Shown here: piece by piece, positions 1 through 6,735 of the stretch
Layout: each line of letters opens with the position of its first letter
Numbering within the stretch: the first letter of the stretch is position 1
Origin: CABRXV01 sp900754955
GTDB lineage: Bacteria > Actinomycetota > Coriobacteriia > Coriobacteriales > Eggerthellaceae
Assembly: GCA_902475005.1 (NCBI GenBank)
Contig: CABRXV010000021.1
Location: 1-27,258, forward strand
DNA length: 27,258 nucleotides
Direction: 5' to 3'
The notes under the pieces: model-generated
Told to the model about the DNA's origin: nothing
Seen by the model: only the letters and a program-made list of their open reading frames with translations
Database searches by the model: none
Translations under genes and position numbers: made by a program

Positions 1-1541
1 CCGGCGGCGTTGCGTTCGCCGGCGGCCAGCGACTCCGACGTGGGCGCAGTTGCAGACGCAGCCGCGGGCGCCGCTTCCGCCGACGACGCAGCCGGGCGAT
101 CCCCCGCCGCCTCGCGCGCAGCAAGCCGGTCGAGCCCGTCGTGCACGGCCGGCAGCGCCGTGTAGTTCGCAATCGCATACACGGGCGCATCGGCAGGCAG
201 CCCCTCGATCGAGGGAAGCGCCGCGAACACCTCGTCGATCGAGTCGACGAGCCGCGCCCGCACGCCCGCGTACTTCAGGCGCACCTGAAGGTCGTTCTTG
301 CGGATGCCGCCCGCGAACACCGTGCAGCCTTCCTGGGAGACGAGCTCCTCGAAGTCGATGTCCCAAATCCACGAGATGTCGTGGCCGTCAGCCGTCTTGT
401 CGTTGATGAAGAAGGCCACCGCCTTGGGCGACGCATCCTGCGCGACGATCTTGAGGTTCTGGTTGAAACCCGTGGGGTTCTTGGCAAGGTTGAGCAGCAC
501 GTGCCGTCCCGCGATCGCGTAGTCCTGGAGCCTGCCGTTGTGGGGATTGAAGGCGTTCGCCGCCTGCTGGACCACCGCAGGATCGCAGCCGAGCAGATCG
601 GCCGCCGTCGCCACCGCGGCAAGGTTGTACACCATGTACGCGCCGCTGAAGGGCACCGTGAACGCCTGCGCGCGCTCCTGCGCCGGCGCATCCACACCTG
701 CGCCCGCGCCCAGGTCGCCAGCGTCCGCAGCCGCATCGCGCCCCGCGCAGCGCACGAGATCGAACGACGACTCGCGCGCGTCCAGCTTCACGTTGCGCAC
801 CGCGTAGGCGAGCGGCGGGCGCGTGAACCCGCAGTTCGGGCATCGGTACAGACCGAGCTGCCCGTACTGGCGGTAGTCGTACGTGAACATCGACGAGCAC
901 CGCTGGCACATCGTTGCATCTGACACCACGTTCTGCGCGAGCCCCATGCTGCCCTCGACGCCGAAGGGGAACGACGGCGTGCCCGCGCGCCCCGGCTCGG
1001 CGGCGGCGCGTTGCGCGATCATCTCGCAGAGCGGGTCGTCGGCATTGTAGATGAGCGCCGTCTCGGGCGACGAGGCGAGCGCCGACACGATGCTGTCCTG
1101 CAAGCGGTCGATCTCGCCGAAGCGGTCGAGCTGATCGCGGAACAGGTTGAGCAGCACCACGTAGCGCGGACGCAGCTGCGGCAGCACGCGCGCGAGCCAC
1201 AGCTCATCGCACTCGATGACGCCCCAGTCGGCACCCTTGCACTGCATGAGCGCGGAGGCCACGCCGTAGCTCAGGTTCGCACCCGTGCGGTTGCACACCA
1301 CGCGCTTGCCCGCGCGCTCCATCACGTCGGCCAGCAGATTCGTCGTGGTGGTCTTGCCGTTGGTGCCCACGACAACGACCGAGCCCTCCGCGATACGGGA
1401 ACGCAGATCGGCGATCAGCTGGGGATCGATGCGCAGGGCGATCTTGCCGGGAGTGTTGGCGGCAGGGCGGTGGAAGACGCCCCTCAGCACCTTCGTCGAT
1501 GCGGCGCCGACGGCCTTCGCCAACCCAAAACGCAAGCTCAT
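1..1541 (-). CDS. murT: Lipid II isoglutaminyl synthase, Mur-ligase subunit MurT (partial, 3' end outside window)
   Basis: MurT works with the glutaminase GatD to amidate the D-Glu of lipid II to D-isoglutamine in the cytoplasm. The reading frame stays open from the ATG at 1541 to the window edge, 513 codons without a stop. Seen: a Mur-ligase P-loop VVVVGTNGKTTTTNL with Lys63, and a four-cysteine zinc ribbon (MCQRC at about 212-215 and CPNC at 234-237), which is typical of MurT rather than MurC-F. A DUF1727-like C-terminal part contains NLAKNPTGFNQNL and FFINDKTADGHDISWIWD. The end becomes Ala-rich low complexity (AASSAEAAPAAASATAP), so the protein is longer than the roughly 440 residues of the S. 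aureus homologue. GGAG lies 8 nt before the start. GatD would be expected just beyond the left edge (inference). The gene is divergent from the permease at 1773. Confidence 0.9.
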   Translation of the reverse strand, partial: MSLRFGLAKAVGAASTKVLRGVFHRPAANTPGKIALRIDPQLIADLRSRIAEGSVVVVGTNGKTTTTNLLADVMERAGKRVVCNRTGANLSYGVASALMQCKGADWGVIECDELWLARVLPQLRPRYVVLLNLFRDQLDRFGEIDRLQDSIVSALASSPETALIYNADDPLCEMIAQRAAAEPGRAGTPSFPFGVEGSMGLAQNVVSDATMCQRCSSMFTYDYRQYGQLGLYRCPNCGFTRPPLAYAVRNVKLDARESSFDLVRCAGRDAAADAGDLGAGAGVDAPAQERAQAFTVPFSGAYMVYNLAAVATAADLLGCDPAVVQQAANAFNPHNGRLQDYAIAGRHVLLNLAKNPTGFNQNLKIVAQDASPKAVAFFINDKTADGHDISWIWDIDFEELVSQEGCTVFAGGIRKNDLQVRLKYAGVRARLVDSIDEVFAALPSIEGLPADAPVYAIANYTALPAVHDGLDRLAAREAAGDRPAASSAEAAPAAASATAPTSESLAAGERNAA

Positions 1542-1576
1542 GCGTGCTCCTCACTAAAAAATACCTACCCTTCGCA

Positions 1577-1613
1577 TTTAGTATAACCCGCCCGATCAGA
1601 GCCGATATATAAT
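1577..1613. promoter_or_regulatory. Candidate divergent promoter elements for murT (-) and the permease (+)
   Basis: The 231-bp divergent gap is AT-rich here against a GC-rich background. On the minus strand a TATACT (1585-1580) could serve as the murT -10, about 39 nt before its ATG. On the plus strand TATAAT (1608-1613) would start a leader of about 150 nt before the permease. Neither has a good -35 at 17 bp, so both are weak calls. Confidence 0.35.
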
Positions 1614-1624
1614 CACTCAACATC

Positions 1625-1772
1625 CAGAACAGGCTGAATGCATGCGGAGAACGCATGAGTACGGGGCGCGCTGAGGGGAGCGGCTGCCCCGCGCAGCGCA
1701 CGATGGAATTCCCCATGAGCTCCACCTGTGTTCTGCGGCTTTTCAGCGGAAACAGAAACACGAGGGGAGTTT
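1625..1772 (+). promoter_or_regulatory. Structured 5' leader, possible cis-regulatory RNA
   Basis: The leader before the permease can fold into a closed multi-helix structure. A closing helix pairs CAGA (1625-1628) with UCUG (1732-1735) and ACAGG (1629-1633) with CCUGU (1725-1729). Inside are a perfect hairpin CATGCG-GAGAA-CGCATG (1641-1657) and a G/C stem that has two exclusive forms: CGGGGC/GCCCCG (1662-1667 with 1686-1691) or GCGCTG/CAGCGC (1668-1673 with 1694-1699). A segment AATTCCCC (1707-1714) can pair with the ribosome binding site GGGGAGTT (1764-1771), but also lies in a small ATGG/CCAT hairpin. I do not recognise it as a known riboswitch class; the regulatory role is inference from pairing alone. 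Confidence 0.4.
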
Positions 1773-3047
1773 ATGGATACAACACAGATACTGTCCGTCG
1801 TCGTCTTCGTGGTGGCGCTCGCGCTCATCATCTCGGAGAAGGTGCACCGCACGCTCGTGGCGCTCGTCGGCGCCGTCGTGCTCATGGCGCTTCAGGTGCT
1901 GCCGTTCGAGACCGCCATGACCTACCTTGACTTCAACACGCTCGGCGTGCTGCTCGGCATGATGCTGTTCGTGTCGATCGTGAAGCTCTCGGGCGTGTTC
2001 GAGTTCCTCGCCATCAAGTGCGCCCACCTTGCCAAGGGCAACCCCTGGCGCATCATGATGCTGCTCAGCATCCTGACCGCCGTGTTGTCGGCCTTCCTCG
2101 ACAACGTCACCACGGTGCTGCTCGTCGGCCCCATGACGCTCACGCTGTGCAAGCTGCTTAAGGTGAACCCGGCGCCGTTCTTCATCACCGAGATCATGGC
2201 GTCGAACATCGGCGGCACTGCGACGCTTATCGGCGATCCGCCCAACATCATGATCGGCTCCGAGGCGGGCCTCACCTTCATGGACTTCATCTACTACGAC
2301 GCGCCTGCCGTTGTCGTCATCATGATCGTGCTCATCGCGCTGTTCTACGTCATCTACGGCCGCAAGATGTCGGTCGGCCAGGCCGAGATCAACGCCGTTA
2401 TGGAGCTCGTGCCCGCCGACTACATCAAGGACCATCGCCTGCTGCGCATCTCGGTGGTCATGGTGGTGCTCGTGGTGCTCGGCTTCGTGTTCCACGGTCA
2501 GCTCGGCGTCGAGTCCTCCATCGTGGCGCTCGCCGCGGCGGGCATCATCCTGCTCGTCTCGCGCCAGTCCATCGAGCACGCGCTCTCCGAGGTCGAGTGG
2601 ACCACGCTCGCGTTCTTTGCCGGCCTGTTCATCATCGTAGGCGCCATGACCGAGTCGGGCGTCATCGGCATACTCGCCCAGGCGATCATCGACGTTACGG
2701 GCGGCAACGTGTTCGTCACCATGCTCGTGCTCGTGTTCGCGTCGGCCATCATCTCCTCGTTCCTCGACAACATCCCGTTCGTGGCAACGGTGATCCCCAT
2801 CCTGCTGTCGATGGAGGCTGCGGGCATGGACGTCATGCCGCTGTGGTGGGCCGTCTCGCTCGGCGCGTGCCTTGGCGGCAACGGCACGATCATCGGCGCA
2901 AGCGCCAACGTCGTGCTCTCCGACATCAGCAAGAAGAACGGTCACGAGATCACCTTCATGGAGTACATGAAGGTCGGCTTCCCGCTCATGGTCGTGTCGG
3001 TGGTCATCGCCGCGATCTACCTCGTGATCCGCTTCCCACCGGTGTAG
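1773..3047 (+). CDS. SLC13/ArsB/NhaD-family membrane permease (ion transporter superfamily)
   Basis: This 424-residue integral membrane protein of the IT superfamily probably carries an anion or exchanges Na+/H+; the substrate cannot be read from sequence. It has about 11-12 hydrophobic segments and two inverted-repeat halves, each with a re-entrant motif: SAFLDNVTTVLL then GGTATLIGDPPNIMIGS in the first half, and SSFLDNIPFVATV then GGNGTIIGASANVVLSD in the second. Such paired (S)FLDN and GG.GT.IG motifs are typical of ArsB, NhaD and P-protein relatives. The ATG at 1773 is preferred over one 45 nt upstream because GAGGGGAG lies 5 nt before it. It stands alone, divergent from murT and upstream of a tRNA. 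No ars genes lie nearby, so an arsenite role is not supported. Confidence 0.85.
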   Translation: MDTTQILSVVVFVVALALIISEKVHRTLVALVGAVVLMALQVLPFETAMTYLDFNTLGVLLGMMLFVSIVKLSGVFEFLAIKCAHLAKGNPWRIMMLLSILTAVLSAFLDNVTTVLLVGPMTLTLCKLLKVNPAPFFITEIMASNIGGTATLIGDPPNIMIGSEAGLTFMDFIYYDAPAVVVIMIVLIALFYVIYGRKMSVGQAEINAVMELVPADYIKDHRLLRISVVMVVLVVLGFVFHGQLGVESSIVALAAAGIILLVSRQSIEHALSEVEWTTLAFFAGLFIIVGAMTESGVIGILAQAIIDVTGGNVFVTMLVLVFASAIISSFLDNIPFVATVIPILLSMEAAGMDVMPLWWAVSLGACLGGNGTIIGASANVVLSDISKKNGHEITFMEYMKVGFPLMVVSVVIAAIYLVIRFPPV

Positions 3048-3057
3048 GACGCGCTTT

Positions 3058-3187
3058 CCTGCGCGGGGCGGAAGACGATCCTGGCAATCACGCGATTCAT
3101 GCCATGGATGCCCCTGCGCGGAGCGGAAGGTTCCAAGCCTCGTCAGTGGCGAACCCTTGCCCAGCGCTCCTCTGTGCGGGGCAGAAG
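3058..3187 (+). repeat. Three imperfect direct repeats between permease and tRNA
   Basis: A motif close to CCTGCGCGGGGCGGAAG occurs at 3058-3074, again as CCTGCGCGGAGCGGAAGG (3113-3130), and in a looser form at 3169-3187, with spacings of about 55-58 bp. The third copy continues into an inverted repeat (CTGTGCGG with CCGCACAG, about 3172-3201) that may form a hairpin after the permease gene. There is no T-run, so a terminator is not claimed. Confidence 0.5.
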
Positions 3188-3238
3188 GCCGCTCCGCACA
3201 GGGCGTTCAGTCCATGTGGGAAAGCCACAAATTTCTTC

Positions 3239-3277
3239 TTGTCAGCACTGCGGTGATCATCTATAATTGATCACCGC
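3239..3277 (+). promoter_or_regulatory. tRNA-Thr promoter with -10 inside a perfect inverted repeat
   Basis: TTGTCA (3239-3244), a 17-bp spacer and a perfect TATAAT (3262-3267) form a strong housekeeping promoter, with transcription expected to begin near 3274, about 20 nt before the tRNA. The -10 box lies in the 8-nt spacer of a perfect 10-bp inverted repeat, GCGGTGATCA (3250-3259) and TGATCACCGC (3268-3277). That arrangement looks like an operator for a dimeric DNA-binding protein; the protein is unknown. Confidence 0.8.
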
Positions 3278-3296
3278 TTCTGCGAAGAAGCCTTTT

Positions 3297-3372
3297 GCCA
3301 ACGTGGCTCAGCTGGTAGAGCAACGCACTCGTAATGCGTAGGTCAGCGGTTCGAATCCGCTCGTTGGCTCCA
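3297..3372 (+). tRNA. tRNA-Thr (anticodon CGT)
   Basis: All arms fold: acceptor GCCAACG/CGTTGGC, D-stem GCTC/GAGC, anticodon stem ACGCA/TGCGT around loop CTCGTAA (anticodon CGT, reading ACG), T-stem AGCGG/CCGCT with TTCGAAT, and encoded CCA at 3370-3372. The total length is 76 nt. It is a single-gene transcript with a strong promoter upstream and a terminator downstream. Confidence 0.97.
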
Positions 3373-3380
3373 GAGAAAAC

Positions 3381-3420
3381 GCAGGCCAGGCGCCGAAAGG
3401 CACCTGGCCTGCTTTCGTTT
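3381..3420 (+). terminator. Rho-independent terminator of the tRNA-Thr gene
   Basis: A 14-bp stem with one mismatch, GCAGGCCAGGCGCC (3381-3394), loop GAAA, and GGCACCTGGCCTGC (3399-3412), is followed by TTTCGTTT. It begins 8 nt after the CCA end. Confidence 0.9.
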
Positions 3421-3736
3421 CTAGGGCAGCTCAATGTCGTCGCGGGGAAATTGGGGCTGTAGGCGGGTCATAGGCCAAAGCGTGCGCCCCAAGCGCCACC
3501 AATGAGGCCCCACTCGACCGCGGCCCCTCATCTCGAGCAGACCCGCTCCGGAGCCATAAGCCAAAACATGGCCTCGAAACCGTCTTCTCGGCCTCTGGAA
3601 GCACGAAAACGGACGCAAACGACGCTTCTCGGCCCCGTTTCGCCCCCAAAGTAGCCGAGAAGCGCGCTTTGAGACCAGCACTTTTCAAAAGTGGACGGAA
3701 TGCGGCCAATGCGGCTTTTACGACTTCCGCAGAACA
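3421..3736. other. Intergenic region without a convincing gene; inverted repeats
   Basis: Only short ORFs with arginine- and tryptophan-rich, family-less translations lie here, so I call no gene. An 11-bp perfect inverted repeat, CGCTTCTCGGC (3623-3633) and GCCGAGAAGCG (3654-3664), and another CTTCTCGGC copy at 3584-3592 are present. A 15-bp palindrome CACTTTTCAAAAGTG lies at 3679-3693, and ATGCGGC occurs twice at about 3700-3716. The density of short repeats suggests a repetitive extragenic element rather than coding sequence. Confidence 0.4.
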
Positions 3737-3773
3737 GAAAAAGAAGGGGGAACGCGATACCGCGCTCCCCCTT
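3737..3773 (-). terminator. Rho-independent terminator of the universal stress protein gene
   Basis: Read on the minus strand, AAGGGGGAGCGCG, loop GTAT, CGCGTTCCCCCTT makes a 13-bp stem with one G-U pair, followed by CTTTTTCTG. It lies about 60 nt after the stop codon of the minus-strand gene. Confidence 0.85.
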
Positions 3774-3833
3774 CCGAGTCACTCCGTCGAAGAACCTCGA
3801 CGCCTCAAGGACGTCGCACCCCTCGTCAGACTC

Positions 3834-4304
3834 CTATTTCACGATAAGCACCGGCTTGTTCGTCTTGTGCAGCACCGAGTAGCACACCGAACCGAGCATA
3901 CCGCGCACGGCACCGAGGCCGCGATGGCCCATCACGATGCAGTCGTAGTCGCCCTCGGCGGCGTACGCCGTGATGGTGTCGTGCGGCGAGCCGTTCACGA
4001 TGGCGATCTCCACCATCGGCGCGCCCTTGATGATGTCGGCGATGTCGCGGGAGATCTCCTCGGTCGCCTCGCGGGCCGCTTCCTCGCCCACGTCGGAGAT
4101 GGCGTTCATGTCGAGGTTGTCGCCGAGCACGCCCGCCATACGCGAGGCGATTTTGAACGTCTCAGCGTTGTAGTCGTGCCAATCCACCACGTTGAGCACC
4201 GTTACCGTGACGTCGGGGGCGTCGCCCACCAGGTCGATGGCCTCGGCCAGCGCATGCCGTGCCGGCTCCGACTTGTCGTAGGGAACCAGAATCTTCTTGT
4301 ACAT
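3834..4304 (-). CDS. Universal stress protein (UspA family)
   Basis: This 156-residue single-domain Usp protein is a soluble cytoplasmic protein of the nucleotide-binding alpha/beta fold. Seen: N-terminal MYKKILVPYDKSEPARHAL with the strand-1 Asp; central VTVLNVVDWHDY; and a C-terminal loop GHRGLGAVRGMLGSV followed by HKTNKPVLIVK. That glycine loop matches the ATP-binding class but has 8 rather than the usual 9 residues between the second glycine and GS. The start is set by GAGGAGG about 5 nt upstream; the frame extends far upstream but only into repeat-like sequence. It is monocistronic with its own terminator. A possible -10 (TAAGAT, 4398-4393) would give a leader of about 80 nt. Its physiological role cannot be inferred from the neighbours. 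Confidence 0.92.
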   Translation of the reverse strand: MYKKILVPYDKSEPARHALAEAIDLVGDAPDVTVTVLNVVDWHDYNAETFKIASRMAGVLGDNLDMNAISDVGEEAAREATEEISRDIADIIKGAPMVEIAIVNGSPHDTITAYAAEGDYDCIVMGHRGLGAVRGMLGSVCYSVLHKTNKPVLIVK

Positions 4305-4479
4305 GAGACCCTCCTCACCTCGGATGCACGGGGTTCTCGGCGCAACGCGCAATCGAACGGAGGCACGCGGAGCACCGTTTACCCTTTGCCCCATCTTACC
4401 CCAACGCGCCTCCGTCCGGACAGGTTCGGCACGGTGTTCCGCTATATTTTTCGCAGGTGAAACGGTGCGGGCTTCTCTT

Positions 4480-4712
4480 CTGCGGCGAGCCGCATTCTGC
4501 ACCCGCAACGAGCGTGCTCCGCCGAGCCCGCGGCAAACGCACTCCTGCAGCAAGCCGCCTTCCGCATCCGCGGCGAATGCGCGCTTACGCCAAGCGGCCT
4601 TCCATATCCGCGACGAGTTGGCCTTCCGCGCCCGCAGCAAACACATGCTCGCAGCAAGCCGCTCTCCGCATCCGCAACAAACACGCACCCGCGGTAAACT
4701 GCCTTCCGTACC
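4480..4712. repeat. Degenerate tandem repeats in the long intergenic region
   Basis: On the minus strand, units of the form TTTGYYGCGGRTGCGGAAGG followed by CGGCTTGCTGC recur. One copy begins at 4681 and a close copy (TTCGCCGCGGATGCGGAAGG) about 104 nt further along that strand. Each is followed after 40 nt by a related TTTGCTGCGGGCGCGG or TTTGCCGCGGGCTCGG. This implies a diverged duplication of a unit of about 104 nt. All translations are cysteine/arginine-rich and unconvincing, so I do not call a gene. Confidence 0.5.
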
Positions 4713-5315
4713 TGCTATTTCCCGATTTTTCCAAAAAAAGCGCGCTTTGTAACATCGGAAGCGTTCTCAAGAGTCGAAATGTCGCTTTTTCAACGCAAAA
4801 CGGGCTCTGGATGACCCAGGATTGTCACAGCAAGCGCTTCGAGCGCTCACGTGCCGTTACAAAGCGACCATATTTTGGAAATATCGGAGATTAACGGAAC
4901 GGGAACAGGCCGAGCGCGCAACGCCGCGGCTGGGGGGGGCGGACTCCTGGTGGTTGCCGATGCCCCCATAGCGCTCGCGCGCGAACGCGCAGCGCCGCGG
5001 GATACCGCTAAGCCCCCTGCGCGCTAAATGCTACGCCCCCAGCACTCGCGCGCGAACGCAGCGTCGCGACACCGTGCGTTTGCGCAACCTGTCCTGGCGC
5101 GCCCGCTATCCTTACGTTATTGAAAGACTGCCCTGCACAACGGCGAAAAGGGGTGCGAACGGTATGGCGATTGCGTAAAGTATCGAAGTGGAACGAACCC
5201 GCTTTTCGCTCTTGTGGCATGATGGTGCAGAATATGGCGTTATTTCCGCGACCGCGCGTGCGGCCGCGTTGAGAAGAGCCCTCCGCACGCGGAGGAACAC
5301 GGCAAGGAGACACTC
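4713..5315. other. Intergenic region upstream of fhaA with a long direct repeat
   Basis: No gene is supported. An imperfect direct repeat of about 30 bp, sharing CTCGCGCGCGAACGC preceded by GCCCCCA, occurs at 4962-4994 and 5035-5063. A related GAGCGCGCAACGCCGCGG lies near 4903, which makes a period of about 72 bp. GCTTTGTAAC (4744-4753) and GTTACAAAGC (4856-4865) form a spaced 10-bp inverted repeat. Just before fhaA, CCTCCGC-AC-GCGGAGG (5280-5295) is a tight hairpin next to the ribosome binding site. I could not settle on a promoter. Confidence 0.4.
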
Positions 5316-6308
5316 ATGGGCTTTCTCTCGAGATTCGAAGGGAAGATGGAGGACACGGTCGAAGGCGCTGCCGAGAAGATGGGCGGCTCCCCCCTCTCTC
5401 CTGTTCAGATCGCCAAGAAGGCCGAGAAGCAGATGCGTCGCGAGAAGATGGTGGGCGCGGGCAAGCAGTACGCCCCCACGCTGTACACCGTGCTCGTGAG
5501 CCAGGACGACGACGAGCGTCTGTTCGGCTACTACCCCACGCTCGCCGGCGAGACCGAAACGTACCTTGCCGCCAAGGCCGCCGAGCAGGGTCTCGTCATG
5601 GACGGCCAGCCGCTCGTGCGCTTCATCGCCGACGAGGGCCTCAAGCACGGCAAGTTCGAGGTCATCGCCGAGATGGTAGCGGCCCCGCTCGTCGCCCAGC
5701 TGCGTGAGGAAGAGATGGAGCGCTACGGCATCTCGACGCACCAGGCCCCGCGCGGCATGCGCGGCGGATACGCCGCACCGCGCGGTGCGGCCCCGCGGGC
5801 GGCAGCGCGCGCTCCCTACGACGACGGCTACGGCGAGCCCGCCGTTCGACCCGCTGCTCGCGGCGGACAGGGCGCCGGCGCAGCAGCAGCTGCCGGCATG
5901 GCGGCCGGCGTCGCAGGCAATGGCGGCTACGACGACTCCTACGCCGCCGAGCCTAAAACCATGGTGTTCGGCCAGCAGGCCCCCGCGCCCGTCGAGGAGG
6001 AGCCGCCCGTCGACGACAGCGAGCTTCAGGCCTACATCTACGACATCACCAACGACCGCGCCTTCACGCTCACGGGTCGCCCGATGAGCATCGGCCGCGA
6101 GTCGCGCAACGACATCGTAATCCCCGACATCAACGCATCGCGCGCGCACGCCGAGATCCGCCGCGACCCGTCGGGCGCGTGGATCCTCTCCGACCTCGGC
6201 TCCACCAACGGCACCTTCGTCAACAACCGCCAAATCAAGTCCGCTCCGCTGCGTGACGCCGACCGCATCATCATCGGCACCACCGAGCTCGAGTTCCAGC
6301 TGATCTAA
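5316..6308 (+). CDS. fhaA: FhaA-like protein: DUF3662 domain plus C-terminal FHA domain
   Basis: FhaA proteins bind phosphothreonine on partners of the PASTA kinase and act at the membrane face of the peptidoglycan machinery. Residues 1-125 match the DUF3662 type (MGFLSRFEGKMEDTVEGAAE at the start; LFGYYPTLAGETETYLA). Residues 145-235 are an Ala/Gly/Pro-rich linker. The FHA domain (about 240-330) shows the phosphopeptide-binding residues: IGRESRNDIVI, SRAHAEI and LGSTNGTFVNNR. At 330 residues it is shorter than M. tuberculosis FhaA (527), mainly through a shorter linker. AAGGAG lies 6 nt before the ATG. It is the first gene of a five-gene plus-strand cluster in the classical actinobacterial order. 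Confidence 0.92.
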   Translation: MGFLSRFEGKMEDTVEGAAEKMGGSPLSPVQIAKKAEKQMRREKMVGAGKQYAPTLYTVLVSQDDDERLFGYYPTLAGETETYLAAKAAEQGLVMDGQPLVRFIADEGLKHGKFEVIAEMVAAPLVAQLREEEMERYGISTHQAPRGMRGGYAAPRGAAPRAAARAPYDDGYGEPAVRPAARGGQGAGAAAAAGMAAGVAGNGGYDDSYAAEPKTMVFGQQAPAPVEEEPPVDDSELQAYIYDITNDRAFTLTGRPMSIGRESRNDIVIPDINASRAHAEIRRDPSGAWILSDLGSTNGTFVNNRQIKSAPLRDADRIIIGTTELEFQLI

Positions 6309-6321
6309 GGAAGATGACCTC

Positions 6322-6735
6322 GTGATCGACGTTGTCCTGCTCATAGCGCGTCTGCTGTTCGTCGCTCTGCTGTACCTGTTCCTGTTCGCCATCATGCGCA
6401 CGGGCATCGGCATGGTGAAGGGCGCGCGCAAAAAGGAGCGCACGTGGAACCTGTCCGTCGAGCGCGGCCCCAAGGAGCTGCGCGGCGTCTCCATCGCCGT
6501 GCACGGCCCGATCATCGTGGGACGCTCGCCAGGTGCTGACATCGTCATCGGCGCGGGCTACGTCTCTGGGCGCCATGCGCGCTTCTCGCTCATGGGGCAG
6601 AACCTCTTCGTCGAGGACCTCGGCTCCACCAACGGCACCGCCGTCAACGGGCAGCTCATCAGCGCCCCCACGGCGCTGCGCAACAAGGACGTCGTCACCG
6701 TGGGCGACGTCGCTATCCGCGTGAGGTACCTGTAA
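6322..6735 (+). CDS. fhaB: FhaB/FipA-like membrane-anchored FHA protein
   Basis: This 137-residue protein has one N-terminal transmembrane helix (about residues 4-24, VVLLIARLLFVALLYLFLFA) and a cytoplasmic FHA domain (about 50-135) with VGRSPGADIVI, SGRHARFSL and LGSTNGTAVNG. FHA domains read phosphothreonine; the mycobacterial homologue FipA links kinase signalling to cell division. The start is a GTG at 6322 with AAGGAAG upstream, 13 nt after the fhaA stop. Its stop overlaps the next ATG by one base (TAATG), which suggests translational coupling to the phosphatase. Length and architecture are normal for the family (about 155 residues in mycobacteria). Confidence 0.92.
   Translation: MIDVVLLIARLLFVALLYLFLFAIMRTGIGMVKGARKKERTWNLSVERGPKELRGVSIAVHGPIIVGRSPGADIVIGAGYVSGRHARFSLMGQNLFVEDLGSTNGTAVNGQLISAPTALRNKDVVTVGDVAIRVRYL

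Noticed and set aside
1773..3047. Arsenite efflux pump ArsB
   Set aside because: The fold is shared across ArsB, NhaD and SLC13 proteins and there is no arsR, arsA or arsC nearby.
3421..3782. Overlapping short minus-strand ORFs of 84-92 codons
   Set aside because: Several frames are open at once, their translations match no family, and one crosses the usp terminator.
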